Positions 1-9,924 of a stretch of DNA of 64,000 bases are shown piece by piece (the first letter of the stretch is position 1; each line of letters starts with the position of its first letter). The position numbers and the translations under genes were made by a program. The notes beneath the pieces were generated by a model. It did not search any database. It was not told the origin of the DNA and was given only the letters and a program-made list of their open reading frames with translations. The stretch comes from Streptomyces sp. NRRL S-1022. Lineage in GTDB: Bacteria; Actinomycetota; Actinomycetes; Streptomycetales; Streptomycetaceae. The stretch spans positions 186,001 through 250,000 of the forward strand of contig NZ_JOIU01000019.1 of NCBI RefSeq assembly GCF_000720135.1. Direction: 5' to 3'.

Positions 1-148
1 ACCAGGTGCGCACCGCGAGAGCATCGAGGAATGTCTGCGGCACCTGCGCCACCTGCGCCTCCCTGAGCTGGCTGGACGTGGGACGCAGCGTAGACCCCGG
101 ATCGCCGGGTTCCGGAGGAGGGCCGGGAGCGGGGGCCTGATCTGCCAT
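1..148 (-). CDS. DAK (DhaL) domain protein, N-terminal fragment
   Basis: This is the first 49 codons of a gene that continues past the left edge. Translation from the ATG at 148 gives a Pro-rich N-terminus (MADQAPAPGPPPEPGDPG) followed by QTFLDALAVRTW, which resembles the opening helix of the DhaL domain in actinobacterial DAK-family proteins. It is divergent from rpmB, an arrangement I recall from Streptomyces. DhaL proteins bind phosphorylated ligands; this family is implicated in fatty-acid kinase or dihydroxyacetone kinase-like activity, but the exact substrate cannot be seen here. The fragment is short, so the assignment rests on about 12 residues plus position. Confidence 0.6.
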   Translation of the reverse strand, partial: MADQAPAPGPPPEPGDPGSTLRPTSSQLREAQVAQVPQTFLDALAVRTW

Positions 149-193
149 GGTAGTTTCGCTGTACGGACGCAGTCGTTGTATGCTGCTCCGGTT

Positions 194-275
194 GCCCGAT
201 CCCGATCGGGCCATTCCCCCTGGCAACGCCACTCAGATTCAGGTCTTAGGATCTCGATCCCGGCATGCCGGGATC
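194..275. promoter_or_regulatory. two palindromes between the DAK gene and rpmB
   Basis: The 162-bp divergent intergenic region holds two perfect inverted repeats. One is GCCCGATC-cc-GATCGGGC at 194-211. The other is the 20-bp palindrome GATCCCGGCATGCCGGGATC at 256-275, ending 35 bp before the rpmB start. The second would lie in the rpmB leader or promoter. Function is unknown; operator or leader-RNA hairpin are both possible. Confidence 0.45.
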
Positions 276-310
276 AACCGTAAGTGCATCTGAAGTCTTT
301 GGAGTGACCC

Positions 311-496
311 GTGGCTGCCAACTGCGACGTCTGCGGCAAGGGGCCGGGCTTCGGCAACAACATCTCGCACTCGCACCGCCGTACGCCCCGCCGCTGGAAC
401 CCGAACATCCAGCGTGTGCGTACCGTGGTCGGCGGGACGCCGAAGCGCGTGAACGCCTGCACCTCGTGCATCAAGGCCGGCAAGGTCTCGCGCTGA
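311..496 (+). CDS. rpmB: 50S ribosomal protein L28
   Basis: A 61-residue L28, a structural protein of the large ribosomal subunit. The GTG start at 311 follows a GGAG Shine-Dalgarno sequence at about 8 bp. The N-terminal [12 protein letters not shown] and the later TSCIKAGK supply two CxxC-type cysteine pairs, so this is the zinc-binding (C+) form. Streptomyces usually also encode zinc-free L28 paralogues induced on zinc starvation; that is family knowledge, and none is seen in this window. The gene stands alone and is followed by a strong terminator. Confidence 0.97.
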   Translation: MAANCDVCGKGPGFGNNISHSHRRTPRRWNPNIQRVRTVVGGTPKRVNACTSCIKAGKVSR

Positions 497-540
497 CGCT
501 ACAGCTGAGCGCGCGGCCACTGCCTGGTTCGCTGCACTGA

Positions 541-571
541 GCCGGTCCACCTCCGGGTGGGCCGGCTTTTT
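541..571 (+). terminator. rho-independent terminator after rpmB
   Basis: The arms GCCGGtCCACC and GGTGGgCCGGC form a hairpin around a short loop, followed by TTTTTG. It lies 44 bp after the rpmB stop. Confidence 0.85.
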
Positions 572-612
572 GCCGTACCCGCGAACGGTTCCGGGCTGCC
601 AGAATCCACGGA

Positions 613-3600
613 ATGCGCTTCGGCATCCTGGGCCCCACCCAGATCCACACCGGCGACGGCACCCCCGTCGACCCCGGCGGCCCCCGGCCCCGCGCCCTGC
701 TCACCCTGCTGCTCCTCGACGCCGGCCGCCCGGTCCCCGTCGAGCGCCTCCTGGACGGCCTGTACGGTGCCGAACCGCCCGCCGGGGCCCTGGGCGCCCT
801 CCAGTCGCAGATCTCCCGGCTGCGCCGGCGGCTCGCGCCGCACACCCGCATCGACGCCGTCCCCGCGGGCTACACCCTCGCCGTCGGCCCGGACACCGTC
901 GACGCCCACCGTTTCGCCCGGCTGGCCACCGAGGGCCGCGGCGCGCTCACGGCCGGCGACCACCCGCGCGCGGCGGCCCTGCTGCGCGACGCCCTCGCGC
1001 TGTGGCGCGGCCCCGCGCTGCCCGACCTGCCGGACGCGCACGCCGACCGGGCCCGGCTGGAGGAGCTGCGGCTGGCCGTCGTACAGGACCGGATCGAGGC
1101 CGAGCTGGGCACCGGGGGCGGCCCGGAGCTGGTGCCCGAGCTGCGGGCGCTGCTGCGGGAGCGGCCGCTGGACGAGCGGCTGTACGGGCAGCTGATGCGG
1201 GCCCTGCACGCGGCCGGGCGGCCCGCCGAGGCGCTGGCCGTGTTCGGGGAGGCCCGGCGCACGCTCGCCGACGAGCTGGGCGCCGACCCGTCGCCCGGGC
1301 TGTCCGCGCTCCACCTCCGGCTGCTCCGGGACGGCACCGGCGCCCCGGCCCGGCCCCGGCTCCCGGCCCAGCTCACCCGCTTCGTGGGCCGCGAGACGGA
1401 GCTGGCCCGGATCGACCGGGCGCTGGCCGGGTCCCGGCTGGTGACGCTGACCGGTCCCGGAGGCGTCGGCAAGACCCGGCTCGCGCTGGAGGCGGCCCGT
1501 GCCCGCACCGGCGCCGGGGTCTGTCTGGTCGAGCTGGCGCCGCTCGCCGACGGCGCCCGGATCCCGTACGCGGTGCTGGCGGCGCTCGGGGTGCGGGACG
1601 GCTTCCGCAGCCCGGCGGCCAACGCCCTGGACCGGCTGCTGGAGGCACTGGCGGACCGTGAGGTGCTGCTGGTGCTCGACAACTGCGAGCACCTCGTCGA
1701 GGCGGCCGCGCGGACGGCCGCACTGCTCCTGGCCGCCTGTCCCGGGGTCCGCGTGCTGGCGACCGGCCGGGAGTCGCTGGGCATCACCGGCGAGGTGCTG
1801 GTGCCGGTGCCGCCGCTGCCCGAGGAGCCGGCGGTACGGCTGCTGCTGGACCGGGCGCGCGCGGTACGGCCCGATTTCGGCGGCCACGCGCGCGTGCCGG
1901 AGATCTGCCGGGCGCTGGACGGGCTCCCGCTGGCGATCGAGCTGGCCGCGGCGCGGCTGCGCACCCTCTCCGTGGACGAGCTGGCGGACCGGCTGCACGA
2001 CCGGTTCCGGGTGCTCGCGCGCGGGGACCGGGCCAAAGCGCCCCGGCACCGCACCCTGCGCGCGGTGGTCGAGTGGAGCTGGGAGCTGCTGGACGCCGGG
2101 GAACGGGACCTGGCGGGCAGACTGACCGTCTTCGCGGGCGGCGCCACCCTCGACGCCGTCGCGGCCGTGTGTGGGGTGCCGTACCCGGAGGACCCGCTGG
2201 CGTCCCTGGTGGAGAAGTCCTTCCTGGAGGTCTCCGACGGCCGCTACCGCATGCTGGAGACCATCCGCGCCTTCGCGGCGGAGTCGCTCACCGACCGCCG
2301 GCAGCCGGACCCCGAGCACCTGCGCGCGGCGCACGCCGCCTACTACCTGCGGCTGGCCGAGCGGGCGGAGCCGTTGCTGCGGGGCGCGGACCAGGTGCGC
2401 TGGCTGGAGCGGCTGGCCGCCGAGCAGGAGAACCTGGACGCGGCGCTGCGGTACCTGACGCGGACGGCACCGCGGGACGCGCTGCGGCTGACGGCCGCGC
2501 TGACCTGGTTCCGGCGGCTGCGCGGACTGCACGGCGACCGCGTGCCGGGTGCCCGGGCACTGCTCGCGGCGGTCGGCGCGGAGCCGCCGCCCGGGCTGGC
2601 CGAGGAGTACGCGCTGTGCGCGATGAACGCCGTCTCCGGGCGGGGCGACGACCCGGAGGACGCCGGTCTGATCGCGCGCGTGGCCGCCCTCATGGACTCG
2701 TTCGACCGCCCGCTGCGGCTGCCGTTCACGGTGATCCTGTGGTCCCTCACGGGCGGTCCGCAGCCGACCGCGGACGAGGGCGTGCGCGTGCAGCTGGGCC
2801 GGGAGCCGTGGGGCCTGGCCCTGCTGGACGTGGGCCTCGCCTACCAGGCGCTGTTCGCGGGGCGGCCCGCCGACGCGGAGGCGGGCTTCACGCGCGCGTG
2901 GCAGGGCTTTTGCGGCACCGGCGACCGCTGGGGCATGGCCAACTGCCTCGATCCGCTGGGCGGGTTCGCGTACGGCCGGGGCGAGTACGCGCGGGCGCTG
3001 GCCCTGCTGGACGAGGGCCTGGTCCACGTCCGGGAGCTGGACGCGCCGGAGGAGACCGCGGACCTGCTGCGCACGCGGGCGGTGGTGCTGCTGGCCCAGG
3101 GGGCGCCTGAGGAGGCCGCCGCGCATTTCACGCGCTCCGGCGAGCTGGCCCGTACCGCCGGGGCGGGCGACAAGGTGGCCGGTGCGCTGCGCGGCCTGGG
3201 GGACACGGCCCGGCTGGCCGGGGACACGGCACGCGCGCGCGTGCACTACGAGAACGCCCTGGAGGCCTGCGCGGCCACCTGGTTCAGCGTCGGCGAGACG
3301 GTGCGGATCCTCATCGGGCTGGGCCGTACGGCCGCCGCCGAGGGCGACCGGGACACCGCCGGGGAACGGCTCGCCCAGGCCCGTGCGCAGGCCCTGGAGT
3401 CGCGCGACACGCTCCTGCTCGCCGATGTCGCCGACGCGCTCGCGGCCCTCGCCCCGCGCCCGGAGCGGGCGGCCGAACTCCTCGGCGCCGCCGCGGGCCT
3501 GCGCGGCGCGGCCCTGCCCGGCGACCCGGACGTCGCCCGGACGACGCGGCACACGCGCGCCTGCCTGTCCGCGGCGGCCTACGCCGCCGCCTACGAACAG

Positions 3601-3639
3601 GGCCGCGGCCTGCGGTCGGCGGCGGTCAGCGAACGGTAG
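613..3639 (+). CDS. AfsR/SARP-like BTAD regulator with NB-ARC ATPase and TPR repeats
   Basis: A large 1008-residue signal-transduction regulator. Residues 1-90 form an OmpR-type winged helix (opening MRFGILGPTQIHTGDG), followed by a bacterial transcriptional activator domain to about residue 240. An STAND/NB-ARC ATPase follows, with the P-loop GPGGVGKT at residues 281-288 (Lys287) and a Walker B VLLVLDN near 351. The C-terminal third is Ala/Leu-rich helical TPR-like repeats. The domain order matches AfsR-family activators, which bind DNA and oligomerise with ATP. The target is unknown; the adjacent FAD monooxygenase (35 bp downstream, same strand) is the obvious candidate. No RBS is clear at the ATG. 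Confidence 0.88.
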   Translation: MRFGILGPTQIHTGDGTPVDPGGPRPRALLTLLLLDAGRPVPVERLLDGLYGAEPPAGALGALQSQISRLRRRLAPHTRIDAVPAGYTLAVGPDTVDAHRFARLATEGRGALTAGDHPRAAALLRDALALWRGPALPDLPDAHADRARLEELRLAVVQDRIEAELGTGGGPELVPELRALLRERPLDERLYGQLMRALHAAGRPAEALAVFGEARRTLADELGADPSPGLSALHLRLLRDGTGAPARPRLPAQLTRFVGRETELARIDRALAGSRLVTLTGPGGVGKTRLALEAARARTGAGVCLVELAPLADGARIPYAVLAALGVRDGFRSPAANALDRLLEALADREVLLVLDNCEHLVEAAARTAALLLAACPGVRVLATGRESLGITGEVLVPVPPLPEEPAVRLLLDRARAVRPDFGGHARVPEICRALDGLPLAIELAAARLRTLSVDELADRLHDRFRVLARGDRAKAPRHRTLRAVVEWSWELLDAGERDLAGRLTVFAGGATLDAVAAVCGVPYPEDPLASLVEKSFLEVSDGRYRMLETIRAFAAESLTDRRQPDPEHLRAAHAAYYLRLAERAEPLLRGADQVRWLERLAAEQENLDAALRYLTRTAPRDALRLTAALTWFRRLRGLHGDRVPGARALLAAVGAEPPPGLAEEYALCAMNAVSGRGDDPEDAGLIARVAALMDSFDRPLRLPFTVILWSLTGGPQPTADEGVRVQLGREPWGLALLDVGLAYQALFAGRPADAEAGFTRAWQGFCGTGDRWGMANCLDPLGGFAYGRGEYARALALLDEGLVHVRELDAPEETADLLRTRAVVLLAQGAPEEAAAHFTRSGELARTAGAGDKVAGALRGLGDTARLAGDTARARVHYENALEACAATWFSVGETVRILIGLGRTAAAEGDRDTAGERLAQARAQALESRDTLLLADVADALAALAPRPERAAELLGAAAGLRGAALPGDPDVARTTRHTRACLSAAAYAAAYEQGRGLRSAAVSER

Positions 3640-3674
3640 GCGCACGGTAAGCGGGGCCCGGGACAGTGGCCGGC

Positions 3675-4877
3675 ATGACGAAGACACACCGCCTCCGCCA
3701 TCTGTCCGTCCTGATCTCCGGCGCCAGCGTCGCCGGTCCCGCCCTCGCCCTGAACCTGGTCCGCCACGGCGCTCGGGTCACGGTCGTCGAGAAGGCGCCC
3801 GCCCTGCGCGCCGGCGGCTTCGCCGTCGACTTCCGCGGGCACGTGCACCGCACGGTGCTCACCTCGATGGGCATCTGGGAGGAGGTGTGGGCCCACCGGA
3901 CGCACATGGGCCGGCAGAGCGTCGTCGCCGCTGACGGCACTCCGCGCGTGGACCTGCCCGCGGAGCTGATGAGCGGCGACGTGGAGATCTTCCGCGGCGA
4001 CCTGGCGCGGATCATGTACGAGCGCACCAAGGACGCGGTGGAGTACGTCTTCGGCGACTCCGTCACGGCGCTGACCGACACCGGCCGGGGCGTCGAGGCC
4101 GCCTTCGAGCGCGGCGCGCCCCGCCGCTTCGACCTGGTCGTCGGCGCCGACGGCCTGCACTCGGACACCCGCCGCCTGGTCTTCGGCGACGAGTCCGGCC
4201 ACCTGCGCTTCCTGGACCACTACGTGGCCGGCTTCAGCCTTCCCAACCACCTGGGCCTGAACCGCACCGGCCGCCTCTACAGCGAGCCCGGCCGCTGCGT
4301 CTGCATGAACAACTACGACGGCGATCCGGAGCGGGCCGGCGCGCTGCTGGTGTTCCGGTCCGGGCGGCTGGCGTACGACCGCCGGGACGTCGCGGCGCAG
4401 AAGCGGATCCTCACCGAACGGTTCACCGGGATGGGCTGGGAGACGCCGGCCGTGCTCAAGGGCCTCGCGGCGGCGGACGACCTGTACTTCGACGCCATCG
4501 CGCAGATCCACGTCGACCGGCTCACCCGGGGCCGGGTGGCGCTGCTCGGGGACGCCGGGTACGGGGCGACGATGGGCGGCATGGGGACGGGCGTGGCGAT
4601 CGTCGCCGCCCATGTCCTCGCCGGTGAGCTGGCCCTGGCGGACGGCGACCACCGGGTGGCGCTGGCCGCCTACGAGAGCCGGATCCGGGACTTCGCCAAG
4701 GGCTGCCAGAAGATCTCCGGCAACGCGGGGCCGTTCTTCGCCCCGCCCACCGAGCGGCGCATCCGCAGCCGGGACCGGACGTACCGGCTGCTCGCCTCCC
4801 GGCCGCTGGCCGGGTTCTTCAAGCGGCTGACGCAGAAGGCGGCGACCGCGATCGAACTGCCGGAGTATCCCGCCTGA
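3675..4877 (+). CDS. FAD-dependent monooxygenase
   Basis: About 400 residues with the flavin hydroxylase layout. An N-terminal Rossmann fold ([17 protein letters not shown], a GxGxxG variant) is followed by the E/K of VVEKAP, the middle motif [12 protein letters not shown], and the FAD ribose motif ALLGDAGYG near the C-terminus. It probably hydroxylates a small aromatic or polyketide-like substrate, as in the PHBH/TetX group; the substrate cannot be inferred. The ATG at 3675 is preferred to the GTG at 3666 on homology with the usual N-terminus. It follows the AfsR-like gene closely and converges on thiD with a 4-bp gap. Confidence 0.87.
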   Translation: MTKTHRLRHLSVLISGASVAGPALALNLVRHGARVTVVEKAPALRAGGFAVDFRGHVHRTVLTSMGIWEEVWAHRTHMGRQSVVAADGTPRVDLPAELMSGDVEIFRGDLARIMYERTKDAVEYVFGDSVTALTDTGRGVEAAFERGAPRRFDLVVGADGLHSDTRRLVFGDESGHLRFLDHYVAGFSLPNHLGLNRTGRLYSEPGRCVCMNNYDGDPERAGALLVFRSGRLAYDRRDVAAQKRILTERFTGMGWETPAVLKGLAAADDLYFDAIAQIHVDRLTRGRVALLGDAGYGATMGGMGTGVAIVAAHVLAGELALADGDHRVALAAYESRIRDFAKGCQKISGNAGPFFAPPTERRIRSRDRTYRLLASRPLAGFFKRLTQKAATAIELPEYPA

Positions 4878-4881
4878 GCCC

Positions 4882-5672
<791 letters not shown>

Positions 5673-5676
<4 letters not shown>

Positions 5677-6638
5677 GACTCGATGTCCCCGAAGTGGTCC
5701 CAGCCGCCCTTGCTGGTCCAGGGCGCCCCGTCGACGGTCACCTGGGGCAGCGCGGAGGGGTTGAGGACCTCGCCGATGACCTTCCAGCGGGCCGGCAGCT
5801 TGGCGTCCGGCGGGAAGGTCGCCACGATGGCGTGGTCCTCTCCCCCGCTCAGCACCCACTGCAGCGGGTCCACGCCGACGGCCTGCCCGATGTCGTGCAT
5901 CTGCGTCGGGATGTCGATGGCGCCGGAGCGGATGTCGATGCGGACCTTGCTGGCCTCGGCGATGTGCCCGAGGTCGGCGATCAGGCCGTCGCTGACGTCG
6001 CACATCGCGGTGGCGCCGAGCGCGGCGGCGGCCGGGCCCGCGTGGTACGGCGGCTCGGGGCGCCGGTGGGCCTCCACGAAGGCACGCGGCGAACGGAAAC
6101 CGCGGGCGAGCACGGCGTACCCGGCCGCGGACCAGCCGAGCCAGCCGGTGACGGCCACCAGGTCGCCGGGCTGGGCACCCGCGCGCGTGACGGGCTCCTG
6201 GTTGCGCAGATCGCCGAGCGCGGTGATCGACACCATGATCGTGTCGCCGCGTACGACGTCCCCGCCGACCACGGAGGCGCCCGCGACCTGGCACTCGTCG
6301 CGCAGGCCGTCCATCAGCTCGGTCGGCCAGGTGACCGGCAGCTCGGCCGGGACGACCAGGCCCAGCAGCAGGGCGGTCGGTACGGCGCCCATCGCGGCGA
6401 TGTCGGCGAGGTTCTGCGCGGCGGCCTTGCGGCCGACGTCGTAGGCCGTGGACCAGTCGCGGCGGAAGTGCCGGCCCTCCAGCAGGATGTCGGTGCTCGC
6501 CACCACCCGGCGGTCGGGGGCGGCGACCACCGCGGCGTCGTCGCCGGGGCCCACCCGGACCGCCGGGGTGGTGGTGAGACGGGAGGTCAGCTCCCTGATG
6601 AGCCCGAACTCACCTAGCTCACCCACTGTGCCCTTCAT
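5673..6638 (-). CDS. thiL: thiamine-monophosphate kinase
   Basis: A 321-residue enzyme that phosphorylates thiamine monophosphate to the active cofactor. The N-terminal [10 protein letters not shown] and [14 protein letters not shown] are the conserved metal- and ATP-binding motifs of the PurM/ThiL superfamily. [19 protein letters not shown] and [14 protein letters not shown] follow in the expected order. The stop overlaps the thiD start, so the two late thiamine kinases form one operon. Confidence 0.96.
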
Positions 6639-6842
6639 TGCCTCAAGCCCCTTCTGTGCCGTGCCCTGCCCGGTAGCGCGTCCCCAGTGTCCCCGATACG
6701 GTCGAGGTGACCGTCAACTCCTGTCGTGCCTGCACCCTGGCGCGCAAGCCCGGTCCCCGCGGGTCTCCCCGCGGGGTGCGGCAACGCGATACCGTGGCGT
6801 TCCTCTTCCCCACATGATCCTCGTGGCCGCCTTGGAGGTTCC

Positions 6843-7076
6843 GTGGTACAGGCGTACATCCTGATCCAGACGGAGGTCGGCAAGGCGTCGACCGTCGCCG
6901 AGACGATCGCCAAGATTTCCGGAGTCCTCCAGGCCGAGGACGTGACGGGTCCGTACGACGTCATCGTGCGCGCCCAGGCGGACACCGTCGACGAACTCGG
7001 TCGCATGGTGGTCGCCAAGGTCCAGCAGGTGGACGGCATCACGCGCACCCTGACCTGTCCGGTCGTGCATCTGTAG
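6843..7076 (+). CDS. stand-alone Lrp/AsnC ligand-binding (RAM) domain protein
   Basis: Only 77 residues: VQAYILIQTEVGKA through LTCPVVHL. The sequence matches the βαββαβ ligand-binding domain of Lrp/AsnC regulators but lacks the DNA-binding helix-turn-helix. The GTG start at 6843 has a well-placed GGAGG at about 6834. Such orphan RAM domains may bind amino acids and modulate full-length Lrp proteins; that role is inference. It is followed 20 bp later by a lipoprotein gene on the same strand. Confidence 0.9.
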   Translation: MVQAYILIQTEVGKASTVAETIAKISGVLQAEDVTGPYDVIVRAQADTVDELGRMVVAKVQQVDGITRTLTCPVVHL

Positions 7077-7096
7077 CCCCCGTCTACGCTTGGCCG

Positions 7097-7618
7097 GTGA
7101 ACATCTTCCGTCACCGGCCTCTCGCCCTGCTCGCGCCGGCCCTGCTGGTCGTGGTCGCGGGCTGCTCCTCCGCAGGCGACAGCGACACCGTGGCCGTTCC
7201 CACCCCCGACGCGAAGACCGCCCCGCTCTGCCGGGATCTGGACAAGGTGCTGCCGCGGAAGGTGAACGGCGCGAGCCGCCAGGACCCCGAGCCCCGGTCC
7301 GCCTACACGGCGGGCTGGGGAAGCCCGGCGATCATACTGCGCTGCGGCATCGTCCGGCCGCCGAAGATGGTCGATCCCAAGGTCGCCCTCGGTGACGACC
7401 CGGACGCGGTCGGCGGCGGGGTCAACGGGGTGGAGTGGCTGATGGAGAAGGAGGACGACGGGACGTGGCGGTTCACCACGTCCGGTCGTCGCGCGTACGT
7501 GCAGGTGACCCTGCCGAAGAAGCTGTCCGGGGCGGACGACAGCGCCCAGGTGCTGATGGACCTGGCGTCGGCCGTCAAGAAGGCGATCCCCGAGGGGCTC
7601 GCCTCCATGCGGTACTGA
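7097..7618 (+). CDS. lipoprotein, DUF3515-like
   Basis: 173 residues with a lipoprotein signal peptide: a basic start, a hydrophobic stretch LLAPALLVVVAG, and the lipobox cysteine at residue 23 followed by SSAGD. The mature part contains conserved Cys and Trp residues (APLCRDL, ILRCGIV, WLMEKEDDGTWRF). The family is widespread in actinobacteria next to thiL and ddl, and its function is not known. It converges on ddlA with an 11-bp gap. Confidence 0.85.
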   Translation: MNIFRHRPLALLAPALLVVVAGCSSAGDSDTVAVPTPDAKTAPLCRDLDKVLPRKVNGASRQDPEPRSAYTAGWGSPAIILRCGIVRPPKMVDPKVALGDDPDAVGGGVNGVEWLMEKEDDGTWRFTTSGRRAYVQVTLPKKLSGADDSAQVLMDLASAVKKAIPEGLASMRY

Positions 7619-7629
7619 ACGGCCGCGGG

Positions 7630-8787
7630 TCAGCGCAGTCCGGTGGAGCGGCGCAGCGCCGCCTGCACCAGGCGGTCGACCAGCTCGGGGTAGCTGATCC
7701 CGCTCGCCTGCCACATCTGCGGGTACATCGAGATCGGCGTGAAGCCGGGCATGGTGTTGATCTCGTTGATCACGAACTCGCCGTCCTCGGTGAGGAAGAA
7801 GTCCGCGCGGACCAGGCCCTCGCAGGAGGCCGCCTCGAACGCCTCGACGGCGAGCCCCTGCACCTCGGCGGTCTGCTCAGGAGTGAGCGGGGCCGGGACG
7901 ACGCCGGGCGTGGAGTCGATGTACTTGGCCTCGAAGTCGTAGTACGCGTGCGCGTCCGGCGGCGGGATCTCGGCCGGGACGGAGGCGCGCGGCCCGTCCT
8001 CGAACTCCAGCACGCCGCACTCGATCTCGCGGCCCCGCAGGGCCGCCTCGATCAGGATCTTCGGGTCGTGGGACTGCGCCTCGGCGATCGCCTCGTCCAG
8101 CCCGGACAGGTCGTCGACCTTGGTGATGCCGATGGAGGAACCCGCGCGCGCGGGCTTCACGAACAGCGGCCAGCCGTGCTCACCGGCGAAGTCGATGATC
8201 CGCTTGCGGGCGGCGGACTCGTCCTGCGCCCACTCGCGGGGGCGGATCACCAGGTACGGGCCGACCTTGAGCCCGAAGGAGGTGAACACCCGCTTCATGT
8301 ACTCCTTGTCCTGGCCGACGGCCGAGGCGAGCACGCCCGAGCCGACGTACGGCACCCCGGACAGCTCCAGCAGGCCCTGCAGGGTGCCGTCCTCGCCGTA
8401 GGGGCCGTGGAGCACCGGGAAGACCACGTCGACCTCGCCGAGGGCCTTGGGCACGGAGCCGGGCTCGCTGTAGACGACCTCGCGGTTCGCGGGGTCGACG
8501 GGGAGCACCACGCCGCCCTCGTGCGACTCCGCCAGCTCGGCCACGCTGGGGGTACGGCGGTCGGTGATGGCCATCCGCTCCGGCTCGTCGGCCGTCAGCG
8601 CCCAGCGGCCGTCCGAGGTGATGCCGATCGGCAGGACGTCGTACTTCGTCCGGTCGATGGCCTTGAGGACGGCGCCCGCGGTGACCACGGAGATCCCGTG
8701 TTCGGAGCTGCGCCCGCCGAACACGACGGCCACGCGCGGCTTGCGCGACGGCTGCTCGGGGCTGTGGGGAAGGTTCTCGGTGCTCAT
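7630..8787 (-). CDS. ddlA: D-alanine--D-alanine ligase
   Basis: A 385-residue ATP-grasp enzyme that makes the D-Ala-D-Ala dipeptide for peptidoglycan. Visible motifs are VVFGGRSSEHGIS near the N-terminus, VLHGPYGEDGTLQG, FVKPARAGSSIGI (ATP binding), and FVINEINTMPGFTPISMYP at the C-terminus. The ATG at 8787 (MSTENLPHSPEQPSRK) is preferred to an upstream TTG at 8820. It lies 126 bp downstream of gpsA on the same strand and is probably the last gene of a plsC-gpsA-ddlA unit. Confidence 0.96.
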   Translation of the reverse strand: MSTENLPHSPEQPSRKPRVAVVFGGRSSEHGISVVTAGAVLKAIDRTKYDVLPIGITSDGRWALTADEPERMAITDRRTPSVAELAESHEGGVVLPVDPANREVVYSEPGSVPKALGEVDVVFPVLHGPYGEDGTLQGLLELSGVPYVGSGVLASAVGQDKEYMKRVFTSFGLKVGPYLVIRPREWAQDESAARKRIIDFAGEHGWPLFVKPARAGSSIGITKVDDLSGLDEAIAEAQSHDPKILIEAALRGREIECGVLEFEDGPRASVPAEIPPPDAHAYYDFEAKYIDSTPGVVPAPLTPEQTAEVQGLAVEAFEAASCEGLVRADFFLTEDGEFVINEINTMPGFTPISMYPQMWQASGISYPELVDRLVQAALRRSTGLR

Positions 8788-8913
8788 ATCGCGTTGAGAG
8801 TACCCGGAGGTAGCGGCCAAGTCAGCGCGCCCTCCCGGGCGGTCGCTCAGCGTCGCGCGGACGGTCGCACAGCGTCGCGCGACGGGCCCGGGACGGACCG
8901 CCCGGGGCCGCTC

Positions 8914-9924
8914 TCAGCGGCGTTCGGGCTTGGCGCTGCGCGCCATCAGCTCCTTGAGCGCGGCGACCGGCGACTTGCCCTCGTGCACGATGCCGACGAC
9001 CGTCTCGGTGATCGGCATCTCGACTCCGTGCCGGCGGGCCAGATCCAGCACGGACTCGCAGGACTTGACGCCCTCGGCGGTCTGCCGGGTGACCGCGATC
9101 GTCTCCTCCAGGGACATGCCCTTGCCGAGGTTGGTGCCGAAGGTGTGGTTCCGGGACAGCGGCGAGGAGCAGGTGGCCACCAGGTCGCCCAGTCCCGCCA
9201 GACCGGAGAAGGTCAGCGGGTCTGCGCCCATCGCGAGGCCGAGCCGGGTGGTCTCGGCGAGGCCGCGGGTGATGAGCGAGCCCTTGGCGTTGTCACCGAG
9301 TCCCATGCCGTCGGCGATGCCGACCGCGAGGCCGATGACGTTCTTGACCGCGCCGGCCAGTTCGCAGCCGACCACGTCGGTGTTGGTGTACGGCCGGAAG
9401 TACGGCGTGTGGCAGGCGGCCTGGAGCCGCTGGGCGACCCGCTCGTCGGTGCAGGCCACGACGGCGAGGGCGGGCATGCGGGCGGCGATCTCGCGGGCCA
9501 GGTTGGGTCCGGTGACGACCGCGATCCGGTCTGCGCCCACCTTGGCGACGTCCTCGACGACCTCGCTCATCCGCATGGTGGAGCCGAGTTCGACGCCCTT
9601 CATCAGGGAGACCAGGACGGTGTCCGGGGCGAGCAGCGGGGACCACTCGGCGAGGTTGGCGCGCAGGGTCTGGGAGGGGATGGCGAGCACGGTGAAGTCC
9701 GCGTCCCGGAGCGCCTCGGCCGCGTCGGCGGTGGCGCGCAGGTTCTCCGGGAGTTCCACGCCGGGCAGGTAGTCGGGGTTGGTCCGGGTGGAGTTGACCG
9801 CCTCGGCCAGCTCCGCGCGGCGGGCCCACAGGGTCACGTCGCAGCCGGCGTCGGCGAGGACCATGCCGAAGGCGGTGCCCCACGAACCGGTGCCCATGAC
9901 GGCCGCCCGCACAGGCTTGCTCAC
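8914..9924 (-). CDS. gpsA: NAD(P)-dependent glycerol-3-phosphate dehydrogenase
   Basis: 336 residues. The enzyme reduces dihydroxyacetone phosphate to sn-glycerol 3-phosphate for phospholipid synthesis. The Rossmann motif GTGSWGTAFGMVLADAG is at the N-terminus, and the catalytic lysine region AGAVKNVIGLAVGIADGMGLG is typical. The GTG start overlaps the plsC stop by 4 bp (GTGA), so the product of GpsA and the acyltransferase that uses it are translationally coupled. Confidence 0.97.
   Translation of the reverse strand: MSKPVRAAVMGTGSWGTAFGMVLADAGCDVTLWARRAELAEAVNSTRTNPDYLPGVELPENLRATADAAEALRDADFTVLAIPSQTLRANLAEWSPLLAPDTVLVSLMKGVELGSTMRMSEVVEDVAKVGADRIAVVTGPNLAREIAARMPALAVVACTDERVAQRLQAACHTPYFRPYTNTDVVGCELAGAVKNVIGLAVGIADGMGLGDNAKGSLITRGLAETTRLGLAMGADPLTFSGLAGLGDLVATCSSPLSRNHTFGTNLGKGMSLEETIAVTRQTAEGVKSCESVLDLARRHGVEMPITETVVGIVHEGKSPVAALKELMARSAKPERR

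Noticed and set aside
499..3687. Minus-strand frame of about 1060 codons opposite the AfsR-like gene
   Set aside because: It is a low-complexity shadow with no motifs; the plus-strand gene has a clear domain order.
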